Source of the DNA: Pseudomonadota bacterium
GTDB lineage: Bacteria > Pseudomonadota > Alphaproteobacteria > Micropepsales > Micropepsaceae
Assembly (NCBI GenBank): GCA_021804785.1
Contig: JAJZGY010000001.1
Coordinates: 62,001 to 126,000 of the forward strand
Reading direction: 5' to 3'
DNA length: 64,000 nt
The notes below the pieces were generated by a model, which made no database searches, was not told where the DNA came from, and worked only from the letters and a program-made list of their open reading frames with translations. Each line of letters begins with the position of its first letter. Position 1 is the stretch's first letter. The position numbers and the translations under genes were made by a program. Shown in pieces: positions 40,912-52,411 of this stretch.

Positions 40912-42459
40912 ATGAACGAACCCCTTCAGAGAAGCACACCTGAGGACTCTGTCTACGTCACGGGCTTCATACTCTGGCCGACAATAATCGTGCTCGCGTT
41001 GTCGAATTTCATGGCTGTTCTGGACATGACGATCGTCAATGTTGCGGTACCCCATATTGCCGGAAGCCTGGCGGTATCCCCCAATGAAGGCACCTGGGTA
41101 ATCACCTCCTACGCCGTTGCCGAAGCGATCACCGTTCCCCTTACTGGCTGGCTTGCTGCCCGCTTTGGCGCTTTACGCATGTTTCTGCTCTCAGCCTTTG
41201 GCTTTGGCGCTATGTCTATGATGTGCGGCCTGGCACCATCGCTTACCTCGCTCGTCATATTTCGCATCCTGCAGGGACTTGCCGGTGGGCCATTAATGCC
41301 AATGTCCCAGACGCTGATTATGAGGATTGCACCACCCGACAAGCAGACCATGGGATTGGGAATTTGGACCATGACCACGATCATCGCACCCATTGCCGGC
41401 CCGCTGATTGGAGGTACGATTTCTGACTCAATTGGTTGGCCCTGGGCGTTCTTCATCAATGTGCCGGTCGCGATTTTCATTGTTGCGGGAGCGTCGTTCT
41501 TGCTCGCTGGCAGGGAAACCCCCATCGTTCGACGCCCTATTGATTACGTAGGTCTGATTCTCCTTGTCATCTGGGTGGGATCACTCCAGATGGTCCTCGA
41601 CAATGGACAGAACAAGGATTGGTTTGGTTCAGCTGAGATTGTAGCGTTGACCATTATCGCAGTAATCGGCTTTGCTGCATTTCTGATTTGGGAGCTCACC
41701 GACGCCCATCCGATCGTTGATCTGCGGGTATTTCGGCATCGTGGATTCGCTGCTGCATCCGTGGCAATGACGCTAAATTTTGGCGCGTTCTTTGCGACAG
41801 TTGTTCTCATTCCCCTTTGGCTGCAGGCAAATCTCAACTACACAGCAAGTTGGGCCGGTTACGTAACTTCCTTCAACGGCGTACTTGGAGTATTTATGGC
41901 GCCTGTGGTTGCGATTCTGATGAACTATTTTGACCCACGAAAACTTATCACCTTCGGCTTATCCATAGTTTCAGCAACAGTGCTCGTCCGCGTGTATTTC
42001 AATACCGACATGGCGCTTTGGCAATTGATCTTGCCTCAGCTCATACAGGGTATCGGAATGCCGTTTTTCTTTGTGCCATTGATTGGCATGGCCATGAGTT
42101 TCGTCCGACCTGAGGAGACCGCGTCAGCCGCTGGCCTGATAAATTTTCAACGCTCCATGGCAGCCGCTTTCGGCACCGCTCTTGTGACGACTGCGTGGTC
42201 AAACGCCACCATTACCAGCCACTCGGATCTTATCGGTATTCTGCATGACCCAACCGGAACTCTTAGCCAATTGCAGCACCTTGGCATGTCACCATCCCAG
42301 GCACTCGATGCCCTCAATGGCATGGTACAGAACCAGTCAATTATGCTCGCGGCCATCCACGTCTTTTTCCTGGCGGGTATATGTGTACTAGTCGCAGCGG
42401 TATCTGTATGGCTCGCTCCCAAGCCTCCTGGTCCGGTTAGGATGGGTCCCGGCCACTAA
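40912..42459 (+). CDS. emrB: DHA2-family MFS multidrug efflux permease (EmrB-like)
   Basis: NFMAVLDMTIVNVAVPHIAGSLAVSPNEGTWVITSYAVAEAI; multiple TM segments. Confidence 0.95.
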   Translation: MNEPLQRSTPEDSVYVTGFILWPTIIVLALSNFMAVLDMTIVNVAVPHIAGSLAVSPNEGTWVITSYAVAEAITVPLTGWLAARFGALRMFLLSAFGFGAMSMMCGLAPSLTSLVIFRILQGLAGGPLMPMSQTLIMRIAPPDKQTMGLGIWTMTTIIAPIAGPLIGGTISDSIGWPWAFFINVPVAIFIVAGASFLLAGRETPIVRRPIDYVGLILLVIWVGSLQMVLDNGQNKDWFGSAEIVALTIIAVIGFAAFLIWELTDAHPIVDLRVFRHRGFAAASVAMTLNFGAFFATVVLIPLWLQANLNYTASWAGYVTSFNGVLGVFMAPVVAILMNYFDPRKLITFGLSIVSATVLVRVYFNTDMALWQLILPQLIQGIGMPFFFVPLIGMAMSFVRPEETASAAGLINFQRSMAAAFGTALVTTAWSNATITSHSDLIGILHDPTGTLSQLQHLGMSPSQALDALNGMVQNQSIMLAAIHVFFLAGICVLVAAVSVWLAPKPPGPVRMGPGH

Positions 42460-42558
42460 AGACGGGATGCGTCTCAGTTGAGCTGCCCTTGGCAGGTTGG
42501 AGGCTTGCCATCTCAGTGTTCAAATGGCTAGATCTGGTTTGGCCATTAACCTATGTAA

Positions 42559-43557
<999 letters not shown>

Positions 43558-45018
43558 CTAGTGTCCAATTACGGACGTCGCTTCCGCAGTAGTATCTCGA
43601 TTACGATCTGGATGCGCCTGCGCGATCACGCGTTCAAGTAATGCGTCATAGATCGGAGTTGTCCGCAGCAGGTGGGCAATAAGCATCGCAGAAAAGCACG
43701 CCGCCAGCATCGGAAGCAGTGTTGTGAAGGCTGCCGTCATTTCGGTAACAAGCACAATGCCTGTCACTGGAGCCTGAACCATACCGGTGAAAAATGCAGC
43801 CATGCCAACGATGGCAAAGGCCTCTGGCTGAATGCCGAGATGTGGAAACAGCCTGGCGGAAATGAGGCCGCAGAATAGGCCCAGTTGGGCGCCCAGAACT
43901 AAAAGTGGGGCGAAAAGACCCCCAGGCGTGCGAGCTGCGTAGGACAGAGGACCAAGTACAAAGCGGACCAGAAACGCCAGTGGGATTGCGCTAAAGACCA
44001 CGCCTCCCGAAAGGACACTTTGTGTAATAGAGTCACCCCCGCCGATGAGGTTAGGGGAAAACCAGCCAACTATACCAACCACCGCGCCAACGGCTGCCGC
44101 TTTTGCCTCAACTGGAACGCGATCGAGCCGCTGATTGAGAGTTAGAGCACCAAGAATGCCACGATTGTATATGCTCGCCGCGACTCCAGTGACGATACCG
44201 AGGACAATGAAAAGTATCCAGCTGGCTTCCGGAATGTACGGAAGCGATCCTGTACCCGTCAGCATGGGTACCTTGATCGCGACGTGGAAATCCGGTTCAT
44301 CCCCGAGGAAGAAACGTGAAACAAGAATCGCAGTTGAAGACGCGCCCAGTGCCACGATTGTCATGCGCGCCTCAAAGCGACGCACGAGCTCTTCCAGCAC
44401 AAATACAGCGCCAGCGATCGGTGCATTAAATGCTACCGCAAGCCCTGCACCGGCCCCGGCGGCAAGTAATAGCCGGAGTTCCTCCTCCGAGTGACGAAAC
44501 CATTGACCAACAAGGTGGGCAACCACCGCTCCCATCTGCACACTGGGTCCTTCTCGGCCCAATGCAAGGCCCCCACCGATGGCAGAGAGACCGCCAAGAA
44601 ACTTTACAGGAAGGAGTCCCGGGGGTGTCGGAGTTAGTTCATTGTTGAGTGCGGCTTCAACTTGAGGGATGCCACTACCCGACGCGTGGGGCGATAAACG
44701 GCGGACAAGAAGGGCTCCAAACCCGGCAGTCAGGGAGCAGCCTGCAACCACCAGTATAAACCCAATCACCGGGGTACCGTGGGCGAGCGCGATCAGAGAA
44801 TTGCGCAGACCATCAGCTTGTTCCAACGCGATTCGAAAGATGACATCAACTAAACCCGCGCCGGCGCCCACAACCGGGGCCAGAAGTGAAACCATGAGCA
44901 AGCGACGCAAACTGCGATCGCGACGACGCATCCGATGCCGGGCTTCAGTATACCCTTCACGCTTCTCAGCTTCTGGGTTTACTCCCGGAGTATAGGGTGT
45001 TGGCGACGGCTCACTCAT
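43558..45018 (-). CDS. ClC-family chloride channel / antiporter
   Basis: GSGIPQVEAALN, GREGPSVQMGA, AFNAPIAGAVFVLEEL. Confidence 0.95.
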   Translation of the reverse strand: MSEPSPTPYTPGVNPEAEKREGYTEARHRMRRRDRSLRRLLMVSLLAPVVGAGAGLVDVIFRIALEQADGLRNSLIALAHGTPVIGFILVVAGCSLTAGFGALLVRRLSPHASGSGIPQVEAALNNELTPTPPGLLPVKFLGGLSAIGGGLALGREGPSVQMGAVVAHLVGQWFRHSEEELRLLLAAGAGAGLAVAFNAPIAGAVFVLEELVRRFEARMTIVALGASSTAILVSRFFLGDEPDFHVAIKVPMLTGTGSLPYIPEASWILFIVLGIVTGVAASIYNRGILGALTLNQRLDRVPVEAKAAAVGAVVGIVGWFSPNLIGGGDSITQSVLSGGVVFSAIPLAFLVRFVLGPLSYAARTPGGLFAPLLVLGAQLGLFCGLISARLFPHLGIQPEAFAIVGMAAFFTGMVQAPVTGIVLVTEMTAAFTTLLPMLAACFSAMLIAHLLRTTPIYDALLERVIAQAHPDRNRDTTAEATSVIGH

Positions 45019-45507
45019 GCAAATATCCTGCCGAGATCCATCTTCACCGCGTTATCCATGCCCTAGCCCACCGACTGACCAGTACAGGCGAAGTCCATGC
45101 ATTGGGCCAAAGTCGGACCCGGACCGCTGGAACGCGCGGTAGCCCTGCCAGCCGATTTGAGTCTTCACCCTTCTGCGGAAGACAGGCGGGCACACGACAA
45201 CACGCGAGAAAATGTGGCGTTGCGTATAAGCGGTCCCAAAGTGACCTTGCCAGTCCAAATCCGCCTAAATCCTGCAGGAAACGTCCGCGTTAACATCGAT
45301 TCATTATTTAGAAAGTTTTCAGACATGTTAATTTCATCGAGATCGGACATTATGCAACCTCCCTTCCCCACATCGGCCTGAGACAGTATCGCCTAAGTTC
45401 ACCCGAGCCCCCACCCTCGCGCGCCCGGAGGCACACCCCAGCCTTAGGCGGGTGCACACCCTGCCTCAAGCTCCCAACTATCAGCGCACCATCGTCTCCG
45501 AGGGCGC

Positions 45508-46080
45508 CTAGGCAACAAGACTGCGCAAAAGAATTTCAGCACGCGAGGGGAGGATTTCAAAACCCGTCCGACGTTGGCCAAGATCTACCACATCTTCAAG
45601 TACAAGCATCGCCAGGCCGTGGACGGCTCCCCACACGGCGAGCCCCTGCGCGGCATCACCCACCGCGGCACCGATCGCCTCTCCAACACCGTCCGCAGCA
45701 GCCTTCAACTCTTCGAACGCATTACGCTTCGACATTTGAGGTCCGAACATCAGACGCGCCAGCGCAGGTCTGCGGGCGACAAATCGCATGTAGGCTGCGC
45801 CGATGCTCGCGATTCGATCGGCGCGAGCTCCTAGCGCAGATGCGGCATTCACCAGGTCTTCTCGCAGCTCAATGAAACCCTCTGTAGCCAATTCAGCCAA
45901 CAGTGCCTCGTGATTGGGAAAGTGCCGATATGGAGCTGCGTGACTCACGCCGACCCGTCGCGCGACTGCACGCAGACTCAACGCTTCGAGCCCCTCCTCT
46001 TCTAGAATTGCACGGGCTGAACTGCGCAAGGCATTACGCAGATCTCCATGATGATACGCACCGTTACGCTGCTCACTCAT
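45508..46080 (-). CDS. TetR/AcrR family regulator
   Basis: YHHGDLRNALRSSARAILEEEGLEALSLRAVARRVGVSHAAPYRHFPNHEALLAELA. Confidence 0.92.
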   Translation of the reverse strand: MSEQRNGAYHHGDLRNALRSSARAILEEEGLEALSLRAVARRVGVSHAAPYRHFPNHEALLAELATEGFIELREDLVNAASALGARADRIASIGAAYMRFVARRPALARLMFGPQMSKRNAFEELKAAADGVGEAIGAAVGDAAQGLAVWGAVHGLAMLVLEDVVDLGQRRTGFEILPSRAEILLRSLVA

Positions 46081-46958
46081 ACTCGTCCCTTCCTCAACAT
46101 CTCCATGCGCGCGAACAAGCTGGACGTATCCCAACGGGCGCCATTCATTCGTTCAACTTCGGCGTAAAACTGATCCACAAGGGCTGTCAAAGGTAAAGAC
46201 GCGCCATTGGAGCGAGCCTCCTGAAGACATATCCCCAAATCCTTGCGCATCCACTCCACAGCAAAGCCATGATCATAATGCCCTTCCAGCATGGTTTTAT
46301 GCCGGTTTTCCATTTGCCACGACTGAGCCGCGCCTTTTGAAATCACATCTACAACTGCCTGAACGTCGAGACCTGCTGCCCTTGCAAAGCTCATCGCTTC
46401 TGAGAGGCCCTGCACCACACCCGCAATACAGATCTGGTTGACCATCTTTGTGAGCTGACCAGAGCCCACTGGCCCCAAAAGACTAGTCTGTCGCGCATAG
46501 GCGGCCATCACTGGCTGCGCTTTAGCATAAGAATCGCTTCCACCTCCGCACATGATCGTGAGCTGACCATTCTTTGCGCCCTGCTCACCTCCAGACACCG
46601 GTGCGTCGATAAAGCTAAATCCGTTCTCTTCCGCGACACTGCCGAGCCTACGGGCAAGCTCTGCTGACGCAGTCGTGTGATCAACAAAAACAGATCCCTT
46701 GGCCATGGTTTCAAAGGCTCCATCAGAGCCGATAGTTACGGCCTCCACATCCTCATCGCGCCCCACACAGGCGAAGACGATCGCTGCACCTCTCGCAGCC
46801 TCAGCCGGCGTCGTCGCACCTCGCCCGCCATACATATTAATCCAAGAATCACGCCTCAAAGGTCTGCGATTGTAAACCGTAACGTCATGGCCCTTCGCCG
46901 CAAGATGACCCGCCATAGGGAAGCCCATAACTCCAAGTCCAATGAATGCCACGTGCAT
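46077..46958 (-). CDS. NAD(P)-dependent 3-hydroxyisobutyrate dehydrogenase-like oxidoreductase
   Basis: VAFIGLGVMGFPMAGHLAAKGHDVTVYNR, FIDAPVSGGEQGAKNGQLTIMCGG, LTKMVNQICIAG. Confidence 0.95.
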   Translation of the reverse strand: MHVAFIGLGVMGFPMAGHLAAKGHDVTVYNRRPLRRDSWINMYGGRGATTPAEAARGAAIVFACVGRDEDVEAVTIGSDGAFETMAKGSVFVDHTTASAELARRLGSVAEENGFSFIDAPVSGGEQGAKNGQLTIMCGGGSDSYAKAQPVMAAYARQTSLLGPVGSGQLTKMVNQICIAGVVQGLSEAMSFARAAGLDVQAVVDVISKGAAQSWQMENRHKTMLEGHYDHGFAVEWMRKDLGICLQEARSNGASLPLTALVDQFYAEVERMNGARWDTSSLFARMEMLRKGRV

Positions 46959-46972
46959 TTGTACGTCTCCAA

Positions 46973-48526
46973 TTACTCGATGAGTTCGGCTGTTTCCAAC
47001 GCAGCAACTTTGGGTGGAGCCTTCATAATCAAAATCACTATTAAAATTGGAATGCAGGTCAAAAACATAAAAAAGAAATCGTCCGCATAGGCGATTACCG
47101 CTGCATTCTTTTGAACCATTGCATTAAGACCCATCAATCCCGTCGGGAGCTGTGTATTCCAAAACAAGCTCGGCCCATTGAGAAAGAGCGCTCGGTTGAA
47201 AGGGGTAATTTGGCTCGCAAGACTGGCATGAGCGATCTGCATGTTATCCGCAAGCAGCGTTGTTGTCACAGATACTCCTATGGCGCTGCCAATGTTGCGG
47301 ATCAGGTTCAAAAAAGCCGACGCATCGGTTCGTAAGCTCCCTTCGAGTGTTGCGAACGCCACGAGATTGGCCGGGATGAATACGAATCCAAGGCCGATTC
47401 CCTGGGTAAAGCTTACTGAAACCAGAGTATAAACGGAGACTGACGGGTTCCAGTGCGCCATGCTCCACATCGTCCCCAGGATTACCATGGTCCCGAATCC
47501 CAGTAGCAGCCGTGCATCAACACGGTTGGAAATCCTGCCGACGATCATCATCGCGAACATGGTGCCAATTCCGCGTGGAGCCATCAAAAGCCCTGTGTCG
47601 GTTACAGAATACCCAGACAGGTTTTGCAGGTAAGGCGGAAGCAACGCCGAGCTCGCCAGAAGAACTAGCCCAATCAGAAACATTAGCGCTAAAGCTGAGA
47701 CGAAATTGCGATCCTTAAACAGAGGCTTGGGTATAAATGGCTTCGAAGTAGTCACCATATGAACGATGAAGAGATAGAGCCCCAATCCTGCGACCACTGC
47801 CTCTGCCAAGATTTCTACGGAGCTGAACCAGTTCTTGGTCTGACCACGATCAAGCATCAGCTGTAAGGCGCCAATGCCAAACGCGAGGACGACGAATCCA
47901 GACCAATCGAAGCGTAACTTGGTATTGCGTACGGTATCCTTCAGGTAAAGCCAAATGCCAGTGGATGCAGCTACACCAAACGGTACATTGACGTAAAAAA
48001 CCCAGCGCCAAGTGTAATGATCCGTCAGGTAGCCGCCTAAAGTGGGCCCGAGAATGGGTCCTACCATGATACCCATGCCCCAAATTGCCATAACCTGACC
48101 ACGTTTCTCGGCCGGGTAGAGATCGAGCATGATGGACTGCGACAGCGGCGCCAGTGCGGCGCCAAACACTCCCTGCAGTAAGCGGAAGGTGACAATCTGA
48201 TCCAGGTTCTGCGCCATCCCACAGAGCATCGACGTCACGGTGAAGCCCAGGAGACTGATGATGACAAACTTCTTGCGACCGAAACGCGCAGCGAACCAGC
48301 CCACGGGCGCCGTCATGATGGCAGCCGCGACGATATAAGACGTGAGAACCCAGGTGATCTGATCCCGGCTCGCCTGTAGCGAACCTTGCATGTAAGGAAG
48401 CGCTACATTGGCAATAGTCGTATCGAGCGCCTGCATCAACGTGCCAGCCATGGCACAGAGCAGAACGATCATCAGTTCAAACTTGTTTTCATACGCCTCG
48501 GACGATCCGAGCGTACTTGACATCAA
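46973..48526 (-). CDS. emrB: DHA2-family MFS efflux permease (EmrB-like), second copy
   Basis: AGTLMQALDTTIANVALPYMQGSLQASRDQITWVLTSYIVAAAIM. Confidence 0.95.
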   Translation of the reverse strand: MMSSTLGSSEAYENKFELMIVLLCAMAGTLMQALDTTIANVALPYMQGSLQASRDQITWVLTSYIVAAAIMTAPVGWFAARFGRKKFVIISLLGFTVTSMLCGMAQNLDQIVTFRLLQGVFGAALAPLSQSIMLDLYPAEKRGQVMAIWGMGIMVGPILGPTLGGYLTDHYTWRWVFYVNVPFGVAASTGIWLYLKDTVRNTKLRFDWSGFVVLAFGIGALQLMLDRGQTKNWFSSVEILAEAVVAGLGLYLFIVHMVTTSKPFIPKPLFKDRNFVSALALMFLIGLVLLASSALLPPYLQNLSGYSVTDTGLLMAPRGIGTMFAMMIVGRISNRVDARLLLGFGTMVILGTMWSMAHWNPSVSVYTLVSVSFTQGIGLGFVFIPANLVAFATLEGSLRTDASAFLNLIRNIGSAIGVSVTTTLLADNMQIAHASLASQITPFNRALFLNGPSLFWNTQLPTGLMGLNAMVQKNAAVIAYADDFFFMFLTCIPILIVILIMKAPPKVAALETAELIE

Positions 48527-48565
48527 CCTACTCCAATTGCTAGCGACGATTTGCGACTGAGAGCG

Positions 48566-49708
48566 TTACTTTCCGAGTAGACGCTGCCAACGGTAACGTC
48601 CTGTATCGACGGTGACGACCGCGCTCATGCCTACCCTCAAGGGGGGATCATCAGCTTGGTGATCAATGGCGATCTTGACAGGAATGCGCTGAACGACCTT
48701 GACCCAGTTGCCGCTGGCATTTTCCGCGGGCAGCACGGAAAATGCTGCCCCCGTGCTCGCACTAATGGCAAGAACATGTCCGCGCCAAGTGTGTTCAGGA
48801 TAAGTATCGAGTGTGAAGGTGACCGGTTCGCCGACACGGACGTGGGTCAGATCGGTTTCCTTCATGTGGGCGGTAACCCAATCATCTTGCGTAGACACGA
48901 GTGCTACGGCACTTGTGGTGCTAAAGGAGCTCATTGCCGAAATTACGAGAGTACCGGGCTGCAAGGAATCGACCTCTGCCACCACTCCCGGAAATGGCGC
49001 GCGCACTATAGAATGGCGCAGCTGGCGCTCATCTTCCCTCACAACCGCCAGAGCCTGCTGATATTGAGGGTGGTCCTCGACAGGCAAATTGATGCTGCCT
49101 CCAAGCTTTGCCAATTGCGTCGCAGCTGTATCCTTAAGCGCAGCGAGTTGGTATTTGGCGCTCTGCAGCGTAGCCTCCGCCGTATCATAAGTAGATCTCG
49201 AAATCGCATTGGCATTTAGCAGCCTGACGTCGCGGGCATAATTGCGTTGGTCAAGATCAACCTGAGCCCTTTGCGCAGCCATTCCGGCAAGCATGCTCTG
49301 GTAATCCTTTTTCATTGAATCAATAGTCAAGCCTGTCAGCGCCAATTGAGCCTTGGCATTGGCCAATGCGATGCGAAAGGGTTTGGGGTTTAGGCGAAAC
49401 AGTACCTGGCCCTTCTTCACGTGTTCCCCGTTAACAACATCCACGTCCTTGACCAGACCGGAAACATCTGTGGAGACCATGAGTTTAGCTGCGCCCACAT
49501 ATGCGTCGTCGGTCGAAACGTAACGCCCTCCCATCAACCAGAAGCCACCCGCCGTGACCGCAACCAGCGCGACACCACCGATCATCAGAATTCGCCGCAA
49601 TAACGCGCGATCAGATTTCAAACGAGTAATAGCTCCGCCAGTTGGCTGCACGTAGTCGGGCGAGGCGGCCGAATAAGAGTTTGTGTTGCTAGAGTCCATC
49701 GACGCCAT
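48566..49708 (-). CDS. emrA: HlyD/EmrA-family membrane fusion protein, second copy
   Basis: GGRYVSTDDAYVGAAKLMVSTDVSGLVKDVDVVNGEHVKKGQVLFRLNP. Confidence 0.94.
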   Translation of the reverse strand: MASMDSSNTNSYSAASPDYVQPTGGAITRLKSDRALLRRILMIGGVALVAVTAGGFWLMGGRYVSTDDAYVGAAKLMVSTDVSGLVKDVDVVNGEHVKKGQVLFRLNPKPFRIALANAKAQLALTGLTIDSMKKDYQSMLAGMAAQRAQVDLDQRNYARDVRLLNANAISRSTYDTAEATLQSAKYQLAALKDTAATQLAKLGGSINLPVEDHPQYQQALAVVREDERQLRHSIVRAPFPGVVAEVDSLQPGTLVISAMSSFSTTSAVALVSTQDDWVTAHMKETDLTHVRVGEPVTFTLDTYPEHTWRGHVLAISASTGAAFSVLPAENASGNWVKVVQRIPVKIAIDHQADDPPLRVGMSAVVTVDTGRYRWQRLLGK

Positions 49709-49713
49709 CTTCT

Positions 49714-50181
49714 TTAGCCTTCAGCCGCCTGCAGTTTGGTGCCACCACTTACGTCCAAGGCCAGCTTCTCTTTAATATTGACCAGCATTTCAGTAATCTG
49801 AGACAGACCTTCCGCAGTCAAACCCTCAACCAGTTCTGCGTTCAGCTCGCTTCTATACGCGGTGATTTCCTCGATAATTGGGGCAGCTGCAGGCAGAAGC
49901 TTGAGACGCCAAACACGGCGGTCGGAGGGGTCAGAACAACGAGCCACCAGTTCGCGTGCTTCAAGCCGATCGACCAGCCGACCAATGGTTATGGGTTCGA
50001 CCTCGCAAATCGCAGCCAACTCGTTTTGTGATATTCCCGGCTGCTTAGAGAGCCGGGCCAAAATGATCCACTGCGCGCGTGTCATGCCATGCATGCGCGC
50101 AGCACGGTCCGTCCGCGTGCGCAGTATCCGCGCCACATCGTGCAAAAGGATCATCAAATCACGGTCGAAGCTTTGCTGCAT
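49714..50181 (-). CDS. MarR family transcriptional regulator
   Basis: MTRAQWIILARLSKQPGISQNELAAICEVEPITIGRLVDRLEARELVARCSDPSDRRVWRLKL. Confidence 0.93.
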   Translation of the reverse strand: MQQSFDRDLMILLHDVARILRTRTDRAARMHGMTRAQWIILARLSKQPGISQNELAAICEVEPITIGRLVDRLEARELVARCSDPSDRRVWRLKLLPAAAPIIEEITAYRSELNAELVEGLTAEGLSQITEMLVNIKEKLALDVSGGTKLQAAEG

Positions 50182-50373
50182 CGCACAATCTCATAAGCGA
50201 TGATAAGATAAGCTACGTTACTTTTTCAGCAAGGACAGGCGACAAGCTGGCGCACCCTCCCTCAAAAGCCTAAGCATGCGTTTTAAATAGATAATTTTTA
50301 CCCTCACCCCTTAGCAATGATGCGCATGTCTGCCATGCAATTAACTCATATCTGTTCGGCTCGGCATTTGGGC

Positions 50374-50406
50374 AAAAAAAGGGGTGATACGCAGCGTATC
50401 ACCCCC
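50374..50406 (-). terminator. Rho-independent terminator downstream of porin gene
   Basis: Minus strand GGGGGTGATACGC-T-GCGTATCACCCC followed by TTTTTTT. Confidence 0.92.
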
Positions 50407-50446
50407 ATCTGATTCGTAAATTTTGGCTGGGCCTTTAGCCTTCACC

Positions 50447-51547
50447 CTACCACAGGAATTGGCCCCACAAACCGATCTCGCTATAGCTGCCGCGGCCATT
50501 GGAATTCGGACCGACAATTCCGCCGATATTTCCGTTGGTGGTGGAGAGGAAACCGCCAGTGGCTTGGTCGTGCTTGTACACGAGCGCAAAGTTGATCATC
50601 TTGTATGGCGAATACTGGACACCGACGTTGTAATAGTCGTCCTTTACCGATGCGCCGGTTGTCTTGGGGTTTACGTAATCGTAGCGACCGAATACGCTCC
50701 ATTTGGGCATAAACTGATATGCCGCAAACGCAGAGTACCCGTCAGCCGAATCCGTCGTTGTCGATCTGACGCTCTTCCAATCGTTCGCCCTGAAATATTC
50801 CACGCCAATGCGCATGCCGTGGTCGATATATGCAGCCATCGCATCAAAGCGTGTGGCAGTATGATAGGTGGTAACACCTTGTGGCGCACCAAGCTTGCCA
50901 TCATAGCCGCCAACCGCCAGGTTGACGCCATGCCACTTCAGGCTCACGCGACCCGCAAAATCCATACCTTGGCCACGCGTGGGATTTTTGTAGCCGTTGC
51001 CGTTCACCGCCGCGATCTTGTACGATAACAGCCCGTGGGCAAATTGACCCAAAACAAACGCACCCCAGTCAACAGAATTTGCGAAGTGGGTGCGATCCAC
51101 CAAAGTATTCTCGACGTAACGGTATCCATAGATCCCTTCCATATACGGAATCCAGGGCATGTTGGCGGCGCCGACGCGAACGACAAAGGCCGGATTAAAG
51201 TGCGCCTGCAAGAATGCCGTCTTTATAAAAATCTGTGTCGCACCAGCGTTCTTGTCATAAAGAAAATCGGTCGTAATGTTGGCTGAAAAGATGTCATTGA
51301 ACTTGTGATTAATACCAACATAGAAGCGCTTGATATCGTAGCCGGTACCGTTCTGGTCTGCGCTAGATAGGGCACCTTTCTGCTTAACACCGGCGGCGTC
51401 ATAGTAGCTCTGGCTGATATTGGTGAGATCATAGAACATTTTTCCGCTGATGCTGGTGTTTTCCCACCACTGCGCGGCATTGGCTGGCACAGCAGCGCCA
51501 GCGGCGAGCGCAAATGCGCTGGCCCAAAGAATAGTCTTCCCCTTCAT
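50447..51547 (-). CDS. outer-membrane porin-like protein
   Basis: Signal peptide ending AVPANA; alternating beta-strand pattern; C-terminal YSEIGLWGQFLW ends in an aromatic residue. Confidence 0.75.
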   Translation of the reverse strand: MKGKTILWASAFALAAGAAVPANAAQWWENTSISGKMFYDLTNISQSYYDAAGVKQKGALSSADQNGTGYDIKRFYVGINHKFNDIFSANITTDFLYDKNAGATQIFIKTAFLQAHFNPAFVVRVGAANMPWIPYMEGIYGYRYVENTLVDRTHFANSVDWGAFVLGQFAHGLLSYKIAAVNGNGYKNPTRGQGMDFAGRVSLKWHGVNLAVGGYDGKLGAPQGVTTYHTATRFDAMAAYIDHGMRIGVEYFRANDWKSVRSTTTDSADGYSAFAAYQFMPKWSVFGRYDYVNPKTTGASVKDDYYNVGVQYSPYKMINFALVYKHDQATGGFLSTTNGNIGGIVGPNSNGRGSYSEIGLWGQFLW

Positions 51548-51789
51548 GATCGACTCCGTTCTGAACCTATTTGACGGGGACGTAGGGGTCGGGGGGGAGC
51601 GCTTCTATGTGGCGCTTGGTCCAGACTTAAGTCCCGGTTGCGGAGCCATGCATGCCAACCAGCGTTGGCGCTTCTGTTACAGGTTTGCAAAGCTTTAATG
51701 ACGATGACTGGGATGGTCTACTTCGGGAGCTATCGTGGCAAAAAGGGCACGCTATCCACGCACGACTGCAGCCTCAAGCTGCCTTACCC

Positions 51790-52275
51790 CTAGGCCAGAG
51801 CCCCGTACTTTCCCTGGTAGAACACCAGTGGAGCGCCAGCTTGCCGGCGGGCAAAGCGTAACACATGGCCCAGCAGGATTGCGTGATCCCCCGCGTCGTG
51901 AATGCCATGCGCAGCACATTCGAATACTGCCAAGGCATCGGCGAGGGCCGGAGGACCCAATTCCGTGGGCAGCAGAGGGATATGGTCCAGACTGTGGGCT
52001 CCTGGGCGGGCAAGTTGTGAGGACACTTCCTCATGGGCGGTACCAAGGACAGAAATCACGAATGCTTCACTAGAGGTAAAGGTCGGATACCGTTCGGACC
52101 TCTTGTCCAGGCACCAGAGGACCAAAGGGGGATTGAGCGAGACTGAGGTAAATGAATTGACAGTCATGCCGATGGCCCCCCCTCTTTCTCCACGGGTGGT
52201 GACCACGGCAACTCCAGTTGGAAAACATCCCAGCGCCTGACGAAACGCCTTGGTATCAAACTCGCTCGAGCTCAC
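51790..52275 (-). CDS. flavin reductase family protein
   Basis: FRQALGCFPTGVAVVTTRGERGGAIGMTVNSFTSVSLNPPLVLWCLDKRS. Confidence 0.93.
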   Translation of the reverse strand: MSSSEFDTKAFRQALGCFPTGVAVVTTRGERGGAIGMTVNSFTSVSLNPPLVLWCLDKRSERYPTFTSSEAFVISVLGTAHEEVSSQLARPGAHSLDHIPLLPTELGPPALADALAVFECAAHGIHDAGDHAILLGHVLRFARRQAGAPLVFYQGKYGALA

Positions 52276-52411
52276 ATCGCCTCCGGTCATTGGCACGCGC
52301 AACGAATGTTTAAGCCCTTCATGCGCATGATTTAAACAAAACTAGGCGAGGTTTAGGGTCTGGAAAAGCCCCGCTAGCTCTGCTCCCCGGACATTCTTGA
52401 TTGGGATTACC

